Assembly: GCA_023935145.1 (NCBI GenBank) | Contig: CM043698.1 | Span: 18,355,001-18,419,000 of the forward strand | DNA: 64,000 nt | Reading direction: 5' to 3' | From: Bretschneidera sinensis | Lineage: Eukaryota; Streptophyta; Magnoliopsida; Brassicales; Akaniaceae | The notes under the pieces: model-generated | The model's input: only the letters and a program-made list of their open reading frames with translations | Database searches by the model: none | Told to the model about the DNA's origin: nothing | Position numbers and translations under genes: made by a program | Shown: in pieces, positions 23,076 through 36,119 of the stretch | How the letters are laid out: the number at the start of each line of letters is the position of its first letter | Numbering within the stretch: the first letter of the stretch is position 1

Positions 23076-26000
23076 ATGTCTCATAAAAGTGACTCAACAC
23101 CTAAGGAGAAGGCGAATAATTCATTCTTTGTGTTGCAGGCCATGCAACAACAGTTTGAATGGTTGAATTTGGTGTTGGGGGAGGTGAGGGATAGGATAGA
23201 TCAGCAAGAGGTAGTGATTAGAAATCTGCAAGGTGGGCGAGATAGGAGGAGACATGAGCCTAGCGTTGAAAATGAGCATGAGAATGAAGAAGATGATGAG
23301 GATGAGGAAGACATAGCATCTGAAGTTGGAATGGGTAGAATGGGCAGACCTAGAAGAGGTAGGCGTGGAAGAGGACTTAAGAGAAATCCAAGGGGTAGAG
23401 ATGGGGTAGTAGGAACCTTGGGAGCATCAAAATGAAAATACCATTTTTCCAAGGTAGGAATGACCCTGAAGTCTATTTAGAGTGGGAGAAGAAAATAGAG
23501 TTGATTTTTTTATTGTCACAATTATTCATATAAGAAGAATGTGAAGTTGGCGGTAATTGAGTTCACTGATTATGCAATTATTTGGTAGGATCAATTAGTG
23601 ACCAATAGGAGGAGGAATCATGAGAGACATGTAGAAACATGAGGTGAGTTGAAAGCTCTCATGAGGCGGAGATTTGTACCTAGCCACTATTATAGAGACC
23701 TCTACCAAAAATTTCAAAACCTTACATAAGGGTCTAGGAGTGTAGAGGATTACCATAAGGAGATGGGTGTGGCTATGATTTGGACTAATGTAGAGGAGGA
23801 TCGGGAGGCCACAATGGCCAATTTTTTAAGTGGTTTGAATAAGGACATAGCCAATGTAGTTGAGTTGCAACATTATGTAGAGGTAGAAGACATGGTGCAC
23901 ATGCCTATGAAGGTGGAGAGCAGTTAAAGAGAAAGGGGGCAGCAAGGTATACTTCAGTTTCTAGCACTCATTGGAAACCAAAGTGGGATAGAAATGATCG
24001 AGTTGTAGAAAAAGGGAAGGTTGAACCACCTAAGGGAAAAGATGAGGGAATTAGCAAGAACAAACCCAAGGTAGATTTCCAACCTTCAAGGAATAGAGAT
24101 ATTAAATGTTTTAAATGTTTGGGTTCAGGGCACATCGCGTCTCAATGTCCAAACAAGCGGGTGATGGTTATACGTGACACTGGGGAGGTGATGACTGAGT
24201 GTGATGATAGTGATGAGATGCCTAAGTTGGTCGATGTTAGTGATGATGATGGAGTGAAATACCCCGTAGAAGGTGAGTCTCTTGTTGCCAAACGTGCTTT
24301 CAATATATAAATTAAGGTAGATGATATGGAGCAGCAGAGAGAGAACATATTTCATACTAGATGTTATGTAAACAACAAGGTGTGTAGGATGATTGTAGAT
24401 GAGGGAAGTTGCACAAATGTAGCTAGTACCACCCTAGTTAAAAAGTTGAGCTTACCTTTACTGAAGCATCCCAGACCTTATAAGTTGCAGTGGTTGAATG
24501 AATGTGGGGAGGTCAAGGTCAATAAGTAGGTTTTGGTGGCTTTTACCATTGAGAGGTATAGTGATGAAGTGCTCTGTGATGTAGTTTCCATGCATGTTGG
24601 TCATATTTTGTTGGGGAGACCGTGGCAGTATGATAAGAGGATGATTCATGACGGGTTTAGGAATAGGTACAACTTTGTAAAGGATGGAAAAACAATCAAA
24701 CTTGCTCCTTTAACCTCAAAACAGGCCTATGAGGACCAACTAAAGCTGAAAAGTGAGATTGAGCAAAAAAAAATGGTGAGACCGAAACACAAGAAAGAAA
24801 AATGAGGGTGAGGCCGAAACATCAAGAAAAAGATAGGGTGAAAAAGAAAATAGAGAGATGGCTGAGAATAAAGAAAAGAGAGTGGAACTATGAGAGAAAA
24901 AAGAAAAAGAACCTGCAAAGAGAAAAGGAAAGACAAATATGAGTTTTTATGCAAAGGAGAGTGAGGTTAAGAGGGCTTTCTTAGCAGATCAACCTATGAT
25001 TTTTCTTGTTTACGGAGAATCTTATTTTAATCTTGATGAAACTAATCAATCTCTTCCTAGTTTGGTTGTTTCTTTGTTGCAGGAGTTTGAGGATGTAATT
25101 CCGGAGGAGATGTCGAGTGAGTTGCCGCCCATTAGAGGCATTGAGCATCAAATTGATTTCGTACCTGGAGTTGCTATTCCAAACCGACTATCCTATAGGA
25201 GTAATCCGGATGAGACAAAGGAGCTTCAAATGCAAGTTAAAGATTTGATGAGCAAGGGTTACGTGAGGGAGAGAATGAGCCCATGTGCAGTATCAGTGCT
25301 ACTAATGCCAAAGAAGGATGGGATTTGTAGGATGTGCTTTGATTGCAGAGTGTTCAACAATATTACGATAAAGTATCATCATCTCATTCCTAGATTAGAT
25401 GATATACTTGATGAATTGCATGGCTCATGCATTTTCAGTAAAATAGATCTTAAAATTGGATACCATCAAATTAGAATGAAAGAGAGAGATGAATGGAAAA
25501 CTACTTTTAAGACTAAATATGGACTTTATGAATGGTTGGTTATGCCATTTGGACTTACAAATGCGTCTAGTACTTTCATGAGATTAATGAACCACGTATT
25601 ACGTGCGTTCATAGGCAAATTTATAGTTGTGTACTTTGATGATATCTTATTATACAACAAGAACTTAGATGAACATATTGAGCATTTGAGATGTGTGTTC
25701 AATGTGAAAAGTTGTATGCTAATTTTAAGAAATATACCTTTTGCATGGAAAAAGTTGTTTTTCTTGGTTATTTTGTTAGTACAAAAGGTATTGATGTGGA
25801 TGAAGAGAAAGTCAAGGCCATCAAGGAGTGGCTAACGCCTAAAGGCATTACTGAGGTAAGAAGTTTTCACAGTTTAGCTAGCTTTTATCGGCGTTTTGTT
25901 AAAGATTTTAGCACCATTGCTGCACCACTCACTGAAATAATTAAAAAGAATGTTGGATTTCAATGGGGGATTGATCAAGCGAATGCATTTGCTACTATTA

Positions 26001-27852
26001 AAGAAAGGTTATGTTCTGCACCTGTGTTAGCATTACTTGACTTTAACAAAACTTTTGAGATTGAATGTGATGTCTCAAGAATAGGAATTGAAGCCGTTTT
26101 GATGCAGGATAGGCGGCCCATAGCCTTCTTCAATGAGAAGCTAAGTGGGACAGCTCTTAATTACCCCACTTATGACAAAGAACTTTATGCTCTTGTTCAT
26201 GCTCTAGAGACGTGGCAACACTATCTTTGGCCTAAGGAGTTTGTGATCTACACCGATCATGAATCATTGAAGCATCTCAAGGGTCAAGGTAAATTAAATA
26301 AGAGACATGCTAGATGGATGGAATACATCGAGACCTTTCCTTATGTCATCTGTTACAAGCAAGGTAAGGAGAACATTGTTGCTTATGCTTTATCACAGAG
26401 GTATGTACTTCTTACTTCTATGAGTGCTAAAATGCTTGGGGTTTGAATATGTGAAAGACATGTATGCCAATGATGCTGATTTTTCTTTTGTGTATATGGT
26501 GTGTGATAAAGCAATATTTGCTAAGTTTTACAAGCATGATGGTTACTTGTTTAAATAAAGCAAATTGTGTGTGCCAAATTATTTAATGCGTGAATTATTG
26601 GTGCGTGAGGCACATGGTAGGGGATTAATGGGACATTTTGGTGTTAGAAAAACCTTAGAAATTTTAGATGAACATTTCTTTTGGCCTAAAATGAGAAGAG
26701 ACGTCACTAGAATATGTGGTAGGTGCCTTACATGTAGAAAGGCCAAATCTAAGGTTTTACCACATGGGTTGTATACACCCTTACCCAGTCCTATTAAGCC
26801 ATGGGTAGACATATCTATGGACTTTGTTTTAGTGCTACCTAGGACAAAAAAAGGCTAGAGATTCTATTTTTGTTGTAGTGGACTGATTTAGTAAAATGAC
26901 ACATTTCATTCTATGCCATAAAACAGATGATGCCACAAACATGGTTGATTTGTTTTTCAAGGAAATAGTGCGACTCCATGGTGTACCTAGGAGTGTTGTT
27001 TCTGATAGGGATGTTAAATTCCTTAGCTTCTTTTGGAAGATTTTGTGGAGAAAATCTGGTACCAAACTTTTATTTTTCACTACTTGTCATCCATAGATTG
27101 ACGGACAGATTAAAGTAGTCAACAAGACTCTAACTTAACTCTTACGCACTGTCATTCAAAAGAATTTAAAAACTCGGAAAGACTGTTTGCCATTTATAGA
27201 GTTTGCATATAATAAGACTATGCATACTACTACTTCTTATTCTCCATTTGAAATTGTTTATGGTTTTAATCTACTTACTCCTTTAGATTTGATGCCTTTA
27301 CCTATTGATGAAAGGAGTAGTTTGGATGGACATAGGAAGGCTGAATTGGTGAAGTCAATTCATGAGAGGGTACGACTTCAAATTGCGCAGAAGAATGAAA
27401 AGTTTGCTTCCCAAGCCAATAAAGGGCGAAAACGTGTCATCTTTCAACCAGGAGATTGGGTTTGGTTTCACATGCACAAAAAAAGATTCCCAGCCTACAG
27501 AAGGACTAAATTGCATCCTCGAGGAGATGGACCTTTCCAAATCCTTGAGAAAATTAATGATAATGCTTATAAAGTGGATCTTCCAGGTGAGTATAATGTC
27601 TCTGCTACTTTCAATGTTTCTGATCTTTCTCCCTTTGATGCAGGTGATGACTAGAGGTCGAATACTTTTGAGGAGAGTGGGAATGATGGGCACCATGGTG
27701 GACTGAGTCTTAAAGATCCCTTGCAAGTTCCAGATGGGCCAATCACAAGGTTAAAAACTAAGAAGATCAAGGAAGCAATGCAAGGCTTGAAAGAAGAAGA
27801 ACCAACTTTAATCCATGTGATACAAGCTACAAGGAGGGGCGACATAGCCTAG
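23076..27852 (+). pseudogene. Gypsy gag-pol, broken, with LTR-encoded C-terminus
   Basis: Gag begins near 23076 (MSHKSDSTPKEKA). It carries an acidic/Arg-rich stretch and a zinc knuckle CFKCLGSGHIASQCP at about 24108-24152. Protease follows (VDEGSCTNVAS, altered from the D-S/T-G type). RT lies at about 25090-25800 with FSKIDLKIGYHQIRMKE and the catalytic YFDDILLYN, then RNase H (LYTLVH-like [12 protein letters not shown] and [11 protein letters not shown], 25860-26440). Integrase has the H2C2 zinc finger (26600-26740) and core pieces (SDRDVKF). Stops or shifts occur near 23520, 24308, 24526, 24803, 25700, 26444 and 27117. The frame ends GDD-TAG at 27652-27654, but after this single stop it stays open for 65 more codons into the 3' LTR and ends at 27850-27852. 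Confidence 0.9.
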
Positions 27853-28321
27853 TGGTATTCTATAGACTTTTTATTTCATTAAGTATAGGCGTGTGGGCTT
27901 ATTTTATGTTTCTATAGTTGTAGGCGTTTGGGCCTATTTAATTCATTAAGTGGACTTCTTTTATTAGCTATAGGTGTGTAGTTTAAGATGTTTTGGGCTT
28001 GAAGATGTTCAACCCATGTCTGTTAATTGATGGAGGCCTTATTCGGCACTAAGGTTTCATGGAGGGGTTCAAAAACACTTGTAGCCGCATTTTGAGGGTA
28101 AGTTGAACATAAATGAAGTTTTCTTTATAAAGAATTTTCAGTTTTCTCTACTTGTTCTTGATTGAACTAAGAACTTATCAAAGGCAAATCATTTATGGCG
28201 GTCTCACCGAATCTAGGTTCTTGAAACAAGATTTCAACGGGTCTAGATTATCTTGACTTTCTTGGGTAAGTTTTAATTTGATCGTGGGTTCAAAGGATTT
28301 CCATCCCATGGGTTCACATCA
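27684..28321 (+). repeat. 3' LTR of the chromovirus-like Gypsy
   Basis: 638 bp. Compared with the 5' LTR it lacks 66 bp in the coding part (in frame) and about 12 bp near the right end. Confidence 0.9.
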
Positions 28322-28641
28322 CTTTTTGGGACATGATAGTAAGTTAACAACCGAAATTTTGTAAAAATTTATCCATTTTTTATATCAAAAACGTAATCTT
28401 ATCACCAACCTACATATAAATGCATGAGATTGAAGGTTGCGGCTTAATTAGAGTCGAATTTAAATCCATTAGCAGTAATAAAACAAATTATTTTATATTT
28501 TAATAATCAAACTTAGAAAGACTTTTAAAGAATATTTAACAATGAGACAGGTTGTAAGAAATTAAATTTAATTAGCAACTAGAAAACAAAAAGATAAATA
28601 AATAAATTAAATTATTTTGGTTTCCTGGAAGGAGATATTTA

Positions 28642-29264
28642 AGGCATGTTTGGTTTACGGACATGATTATAGTTGTGTATGATTAGAATTAACATGTGAT
28701 ATAATAAAAGAGGATAAAATAGGTAATATCTTATTTGATCCTATGTTTGGTTAATGAGATTGTTAAATTAAGATTAAAGTATGACAAGAAATCTAAATAC
28801 TAAAATACCCCAACACTATTCATCATCTTTCACAATGCTCAATTTTTTTTGCAAATCCTACAATTTCACTATTATTATTATTATTATTTTAAAAATATTA
28901 CTATTATTATTACTATCATTAATATAATTATATTTATTACAATAATATGATTATAATAATAATTACCATCATTATCTTTATAATTAAAATTATTGTTATC
29001 ATCATTATTATTATAATATTTATAATAATTATTATTATAACTACGTATTATTAATATGATTATTATTATCATAATAATTTTTTTTTTATTTTTTATAATA
29101 ATTAATTTTAATTTTATTAATATAATTATAAAAATAATTATGAATAATAACAAATTAGTATAATAATTATTATAATATTAATAGAATAATTATTTATTAT
29201 AATAATTTTTATTAATATAATTATTATCTTCATTAATATAATTATAATTATTGTTTTCATTATT

Positions 29265-29296
<32 letters not shown>

Positions 29297-29531
29297 TATT
29301 ATTATTATTATTATTATTATTCAAGGATGGAAAGAGCAAAAAAAAGATTCTAACGGGGTAGATAAATTCTATCCCATGAGAAAGATGGGACAAAAAATGT
29401 GATATTAAAACTAATTTTATCTCAGCTTAATCCCATATGAATGGTAAATCTCTTAACCAATTATAGGATAAATTATACCCATGGGATTAATTAGTTCAAT
29501 CCCACCTTAGTATTCCCAACTAAACATACCA
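28642..29531. mobile_element. PIF/Harbinger-like MITE
   Basis: The left end reads AGGCATGTTTGGTTTACGG; the right end read inwards is TGGTATGTTTAGTTGGG. Flanking TTA triplets (28639-28641 and 29532-29534) fit the 3-bp duplication of Harbinger/Tourist elements. Both ends also carry matching ATCCCA/TGGGAT motifs. The interior is an ATT-rich low-complexity tract with no coding sequence. Confidence 0.65.
29266..29321. repeat. AAT/ATT microsatellite forming a long palindrome
   Basis: About nine TAA units switch to about nine TTA/ATT units, so the 56-bp tract is its own reverse complement. The flanks from 28870 to 29265 are also almost pure A/T triplet sequence. Coding frames called here (poly-Asn/Tyr) are artefacts. 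Confidence 0.85.
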
Positions 29532-29534
29532 TTA

Positions 29535-32464
29535 AAATGCATTTAATTGTGACAATTTTCATCTTTATTTTTCTTAGCAATTTGTTCAACAATTTAGACA
29601 TTTTAAACATAATTTGGAAGACAACATTTTTATTTTCAACATAATATTAAAAAAATTTATGAAATAAAAAAAATAATTTACCAACTTTTCCAATATTACA
29701 TTGAAAACAAAAATGTTGTTTTTCAAATTATAATATTAAGTTAAAAAAGTTTAAATTATTAAAAAAATATATAAAAAAATGAAGATAAAAAATTTCAAAC
29801 AACTAAACACATTAATTTTTTTTTTTTTAACTCTCTATGCATTAATAGGATCAGCATAAGAGTACTCTATATTATATTAAGTAAGAGGTCAACACTATCA
29901 AATGTTTGCTCAAGGCTTTATGATTTGTATGAAAGTGGAGGATTGAATATGCATAGCTAATAAAGATAAGACTGAGCTTATCAGTTTTGAAGTAGGAACA
30001 TTCGGTCAAGAGCATTCGTAAGTTGGAATTAGTGGTAGTTGATTGTTGATTGTTGATTGTTACTTGTTAGTTACCCATTAATGACCATGCTTGGACTTTG
30101 TAGTTTTTTAATCAGCCATTACATATATCATACATGGAAAAATTCTTGACACGTAGTGGTAATTTTCAAAAGCAAAAAAATTAATTTTACGATTCAAACA
30201 AATCAATCAATAAAATCACGACAATTGACAAAAGGCAATGATTATTTTACGTCAATATCCCAATACAACTACGATACTTCAGTTTATAGATAAAATATTA
30301 TTTAAACAATTCAGTTTATGGATAAACTCAATCTTATCATGATACTTAATGAACAATCACTTTTCTAATTATACTCTGTTTCAAAACATTATATAAGAGT
30401 CTCTCACTATCAAAGGTACACAGACACAACTTACAATTATACAATTTTTCAATTTTATTATTCTCTCATTATTCTTTCAGCTATATATGGGTTAAAGATA
30501 GAATTTTTGGGGCTAGTTTAATAGTTTGATTTTATTTGAAAAAAACTATAAATCACAACCCAAATTGAACCGACAGTTAATTTATGATTTTTTTCAAGCT
30601 GAAATTGAACTGAAAAAGTAAAAAACTAAACCAAATTAAATCAAATAGGGATTTTAAATGTTGAAATTATTTTAAAAAAAGATATATAAAATATAAATTG
30701 GCTATTTGAATGTCTAGATGGCTGTTCTCTTATCATCAGCAAATGTACTTTGGTTTTTGATTAATAAAAAAATATTTATTTTAATAATTTAAATATTAAT
30801 AATAATATGATAATGATAATAGTGATGGTGATAGTGATGGTGATGATAATATCAATAATAATAATAATTTGAAATGATAATATACTAATTTAATAATAAT
30901 GGTTGTGTTTTTAATTGTATATTCAATTAAGATTTTTAAGGAGGAAAAAATTAATTCCAAATTATAATTACTTTTTTTTAATGAAGGTCAATAGAAAAAA
31001 TCACAATTTTGTCTATCTACGAAATTGTGATTTTGGATACTTTTTATTTTGCAGCCTATGCCCTATCTACGAAATCACAATTTTGTCAAATAGTAACTGA
31101 CCACAGAATCAGTTTCAGATACTAGGCAAACGGGGCATAGTCTATTGATTTTTTTTTATTTTTAAAACCAACCTTTTTGCTTCTTGTTTTTTTTTAAATC
31201 ATAAAATAATTGTTTATGATAATTAAATTCGACACTCGAACACGTACGCATGTCTAACGTCCATACCCAAGTCCAAATAACATAGCCCACCAGAGTATCA
31301 TATGCAAGCTTGAGCCTCAAATTCTCTATAAGAAGCTGTAAAGAAAGCTTGTGACCAATCGACTAGAGCACCTTTTATAACTTATGTTATCTGGACTCGA
31401 GTATGAGTGTTAGATTCGTCTATTTTTAAATATTTTTTGTAAATTTTCTTTTAATTTAAAATTTTCATATGTCATACCTTTGTTCGAGTATCGAGGATTC
31501 AACACGGGTATAACGTGGTTTGTTTTTAAAAAATTCTTAAAAATTTAGTCTAATTTAATCAAAACTTATTAAATTTTATTAAATAAGGTTTGATTCAAAT
31601 ATCAATTACGATTCTATAATTCTATTTCAGTTAGCTAGATCTCAAGAGTGGAAAGACTTAAAAATGTAATTCTCAGAGCTTTTTTTTTTTTCAATTTCAT
31701 GCTACTTTGTAACCATTCTACTAATACATTTATTGTAAATTTGTTTTTATGCACATTATTGTTTTTACTTTGCTCTACAAGGTAAAGAAACAATTTCATA
31801 TGATATATTTAATATTTTCAATATTATTTAACTCAAATAAATCGACGAAAAAATAAAACACATGATTTTCATTTGTGATTATTATAAATAAAAAATATAT
31901 TTAACTAATTATGTAAAGAAACCCGTGCGAGAATTTAACTAAGTTCTCCATCTTATATATTTGTGTGTAGACTAAGTTCAATCTCATATAATTGCATGCT
32001 ATACAGAAGTCTAATTGTGCATTCTATGTTTACACTAAATCTTTAGAAAAAGCATCAGAAATTACTATTTTAAGAGTAATGAGGCTAAGCTTGGTAACAA
32101 GATTAACGCTTAAATATGTCATCTTTTAGAATTAAACGTGAAATTCCCATACTAAAATATTTTTAAATTCTCCATTTCAATAATCACATTTCTGATTTTT
32201 TTAAATCATAAAATAATTGTTTGTGATAATTAAACAATTTATTCTAGTTTAAATAAATTAATAATTATTAAGTATTTGTAATAAACATAAAAATGTACAT
32301 ATATAGAAAGAGAACATGACCTTTGGAATATATGCGGATTCAAAATATAAACAGATAAATTGCTCAATAACAAAATGAGACAATTCTATTTTGTTAATTT
32401 TGCATTGTATCACATATTTGATTATACATGTTCATAGGATATATATTGTTTAATTTTGATTCTA
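29535..32464. other. Intergenic, AT-rich, with small repeats
   Basis: No supported gene. An imperfect inverted repeat lies at 29613-29728 (arms around ACAACATTTTT). A GAT/GGT-rich triplet tract lies at about 30800-30860. A short hairpin lies at 30999-31034 (AATCACAATTT with AAATTGTGATT). A ~40-bp direct repeat (TAAATCATAAAATAATTGTT) occurs at about 31190 and 32198. Confidence 0.5.
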
Positions 32465-32729
32465 GAAATTCCACTAGATGGTTGTGAACGCAATCTAAAA
32501 ATTTATTTGGAGTATATCTTTTCAATTCCACTAGATGGAGCCAAATTAAAAATTTACTCTGTCACTTAAGAAAAAAGGTAGGAATTTGATAACTCACGGT
32601 ATTTTCTATAAAAATCAGATATCTACTCCTCACAACAAACTATCCCATCTTTTCTGTTTTTGGAAGATCCTCTCTTTTCTCTCTCCAATTTTCAAGAAAA
32701 CAGGTCTTTCCTTTCTCAAACCTACTGCC
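32465..32729 (+). promoter_or_regulatory. NAC promoter/5' leader made of the dispersed repeat
   Basis: This 265-bp stretch, inverted, matches the units at 8431-9950 block by block up to and past the start codon. It also holds a small internal duplication around CCACTAGATGG (32471 and 32528). The 5' UTR is probably within it, with a CT-rich run (CTCTCTTTTCTCTCTCC) at about 32670. No clear TATA box was seen at a usual distance. Confidence 0.6.
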
Positions 32730-34832
32730 ATGGAGAACGCACAACAGAAGCGGGAACTTGCACTAAAATCCCCTGCCACCAGCCAGAACCCACAAGCAAG
32801 TAGCCGTACTAAAAACAACACTACTAGTAACGATGGTCCTGATTTTTCTGGGACCAACAACTTTGGCAATGCTGATGGTCATCATAATCATGATCAATCA
32901 TTGGACGATGATGATGCTTATTTTGATTCCTTTCCACCCGGTTACCGGTTCAAGCCATACGATGAAGAGCTTATCGTTAATTATTTGCGGCCTAAGATAC
33001 TAAACGAGCCGATGGACAGGAATAGAATCAAGGAGGTTGAATTGTATAAGTATAATCCTGAGACACTTGCAGGTTGTACAAACCCTTTCCTATTGACTAT
33101 ATAGATTTTTATTTATTTATTTGGGATTTGTTGAATGCTGTTTTTGCATAATTAATGTATTTTATTTTACAAGTTTTTGGCCTCATTGAAAAATTTCTAT
33201 CTATAAAGTTATTGATGTTTTCATCTTTTCGTTTTTTTTTTTTTTTGGAGAAAGTTTTCTTTGGTTTTTACATGTTAAGTTTTTGCCCCATTGTTGGTGA
33301 TGGGTGGCTGATTTTTGATTGAACATAAACATTAAAAAAAGTGAGTAATTTTTTTTCATTATCCTAGTGAAGAACCTAACTTGCCACCTAAATCTTTTAG
33401 CAACTTGATTAATGAATACCCTTTTCATTATATGGACAGATAATTAAATAGAATCATTAAACTAGTAGAGCTGCAGAAATTTGAGTACTCCCATACCTTC
33501 GAGGAATCACCAAGGCAGATTTTTCTTTTGATTTGTAGAAGCGCTGTTTTTGTATGTTTAATGTGTTTTCTAGAAGTATTCAAATATATTGACTTCAGAA
33601 GATATCCAGATGTTTTTTATATGCCATTTTTTTCTTCTCTTTGTTCACTTTTGTTTTATTGTTTTGAGAATGTTTCTCTTTTTGGAGAGTTTACATCTTG
33701 TAACTTAGTTACAGGAACCATCATATCATATATAGTGAAAGCAAACGTTTCAATTGCATTAACTGAGTGAGTTTGCGTTCCAATATGTTAGTGCTTAACG
33801 GAAAAATGCTTTTTAAGCCACAGAAAATTATCAGTCACATGGAGAGAAAGAATGGTACTTCTTTACACCAAGAGATCGAAAGTACAGGAACGGGGAGCGA
33901 CCAAATCGAGCAGCTGGTGATGGATACTGGAAGGCTACAGGGGCTGATAAACAGATTAAGGTTAATGGTGTAATAATTGGATTTAGGAAGGCATTAGTGT
34001 TTTACAAGGGCAAGCCTCCAAAGGGTAACAAGTCAGACTGGATTATGCATGAATATAAAGTGAACAATCCTCCCCAAAAGAAAAGGGTTGGAAATGATAT
34101 GAGGGTAAGAAAAAACTGTTTCCTCTCTTATCTAATCACAAAACACCATTTACCTCTCTAATTCAGTTTTAAAAAAAGCAAATAGTGTTACCTTAAGTGA
34201 TTGATTATTTAACATTTTGTACCTTCTTCATCTTCAATTCGTTGCAGCTTGATGATTGGGTTTTATGTCGAATATATAAGAAAGATGACAAATTTATCAA
34301 AGCTCCAGCTCGTCTACGTGATAACCCAGTCCAGGATAATCCCTCAGAGAACAATAGAGTGCCAACTCAAGAGCAGAACCATGATCAAGACTATACAATG
34401 CTGCCCAAAGAGACTTTCATGCCTAGCCTCTTTGATATGCCTGCTTATAATCATGGTAGTCATCAAATGGGTGTTTTCAACACATATGGTAGTCTTGCAT
34501 CATATCAGGATTCACAAAATAGACCTCAAAGTGTTCCTCAATTCTATAACCCTTCATTGGAACAAAATTCTTTGTTTCATATGGTTCCTGATTATGAGAA
34601 TTACCCCATTAGTATGATCGAGCCGTTATCATCAAAACCTCCATGGAGTGGAATGGAAAGCTATATGAAGGATGAAAGGTTAGGTGGATATCATCTGGAG
34701 GAATTCTCGAGTGCCTCAACACTAGAGAGTAGTTCAAATTTGCCATCTCAACTAGACTTCGGCACTGATCAACTTAACGTGGAGAATATTTATCCCAATT
34801 ATTTTAATGGCTATGATGCTGGCAGCCTTTGA
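32730..34832 (+). CDS. NAC-domain transcription factor
   Basis: Three exons: 32730-33072, 33824-34104 and 34248-34832, with frame kept at both joins, giving 402 residues. The start [10 protein letters not shown] at 32730 is the first ATG after the leader. An acidic/His-Asn-rich N-terminus (residues 1-66) precedes the NAC domain at about 67-221. The domain shows [20 protein letters not shown] (A), the B block, [20 protein letters not shown] (C, with basic nuclear-localisation stretch), [12 protein letters not shown] (D start), and [11 protein letters not shown] (E). The C-terminal 180 residues are Ser/Asn/Gln/Pro-rich, as in NAC activation regions. It should bind DNA as a dimer in the nucleus. 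The exact subgroup is not certain; the long N-terminal extension and PYDEEL variant resemble NAC022/NAC068-type proteins. No TM segment is seen. Confidence 0.93.
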
Positions 34833-36119
34833 GGCCGATAAAATTCGTTTTGATTTGTAGTAGGGTTCTTCGTCCATCTAGGCATTTTTAGCTAATTTTT
34901 TTTGATATTTTTCTTTCTTAAGGATTGTTGTTGGGATGGATTTTAATTTCTTAGTTTAACGGATTTTTTGAATGCTAAGTTTTTTTTGTAATGGTTGGAT
35001 TGATAAGAGTAGTTTGTTTACGGACTACATAATGGTATATGTATCTCTCTTCTGTTTTTTATTACTTAATTTTTGGCATGAATGAGATTCAATCTCAAAT
35101 CTTGTGCAATAACAAATGATCACTTTATCAACTAAACTATGCTCCCGGGCATGTTTGAAATCACCTAGGAACATGAGAGTTTTTACTATAGTAGCTTTGC
35201 ATATTTGGAGGGAGGGGATCTCGAGAGAAGAACCAAACCAAAAAGAGGAGAAAAAAATCTACATTCAATTATGGGTTATCTAGTGATTGTAACATTGGGA
35301 ATTAATAACGGTTAGCCTATAGTTTCTCTAAAGATCCGAATTGTTTACTTTCTCACCAATATATAACAAAAACAATACTAAAAATATATGTTAATATTCT
35401 CTTTGGTTCTGACGGTTTCAATGGAAAATGAAAAAAATAAAAACTATGTAAAATAATATTTTATTAGTTAGTGTTTGTATTCTGTAAAATCAATTTCATG
35501 TAATTGGATGGTTGATGGCTATGATTATGATAAGGAAACCCATTTTCAATGTGGGAATCAAATCTACTACATTTTAATCTCTAGACCTCAATCTTGATCA
35601 CTAAGACCTTATCGAATTTTAAAATTTATATTTTAAAACACTAACCGAACATATTTAAAGTGTCAACAAGTAATTTTCAGTTTTAAAAACAGTGAGAAAA
35701 ACTGTTTTCAAAAACACTCTTTAAACCATACCTAGTTTTCCTTGCACGGATGTAGTGATAATTAGTTTTGGTTGCAAAATATATATATAATCCTCATCTT
35801 GAATTTGAAGTGGCTTTGTGGAATTGTGGGCATGATATCGATGTTGAAGCTTGATCACGTTTTGTAGGTTCTTTTCGTGCTTTTCTTTTTAGTTTTTAGT
35901 GCTCGATGATCGATCTTTGGGTGCCCTTGAGTTCCTTTGCTGCCATTTATAAGTTTCCATAATATAGATTATGGTGTCTTGATCCAAAATCACCTAAATT
36001 TTCATTAGTCGTGATGTTACTTTTAATGAACCCGTTATACTTAACCCGAAGAAAGATGAGTCTGTTGCTTGTGATTTTGAACAGGATAAAAGTACCAAAC
36101 AATAGATGTTTCTCTTTAT
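34833..36119. other. 3' UTR of NAC gene and spacer
   Basis: About 200 bases of likely 3' UTR, then AT-rich spacer with no gene or clear repeat. Confidence 0.5.

Larger units (their letters stand above)
21552..28321 (+). mobile_element. Degenerate Ty3/Gypsy chromovirus-like element
   Basis: Bounded by LTRs 21552-22268 and 27684-28321 (TGATGGGCACC..CACATCA) with near-matching 5-bp flanks CTTTG/CTTTT. A primer site for initiator tRNA-Met follows the 5' LTR, and the purine tract AGGAGAGTGGGAA precedes the 3' LTR. The order gag, protease, RT, RNase H, integrase defines Ty3/Gypsy. The integrase tail (HPRGDGPFQILEKINDNAYK) and a pol end encoded inside the LTR suggest the CRM/Reina side of the chromoviruses. 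Confidence 0.9.

Noticed and set aside
29190..29393. ORF coding poly-Asn/poly-Tyr on the minus strand
   Set aside because: Direct translation of an AAT/ATT microsatellite; no coding evidence.
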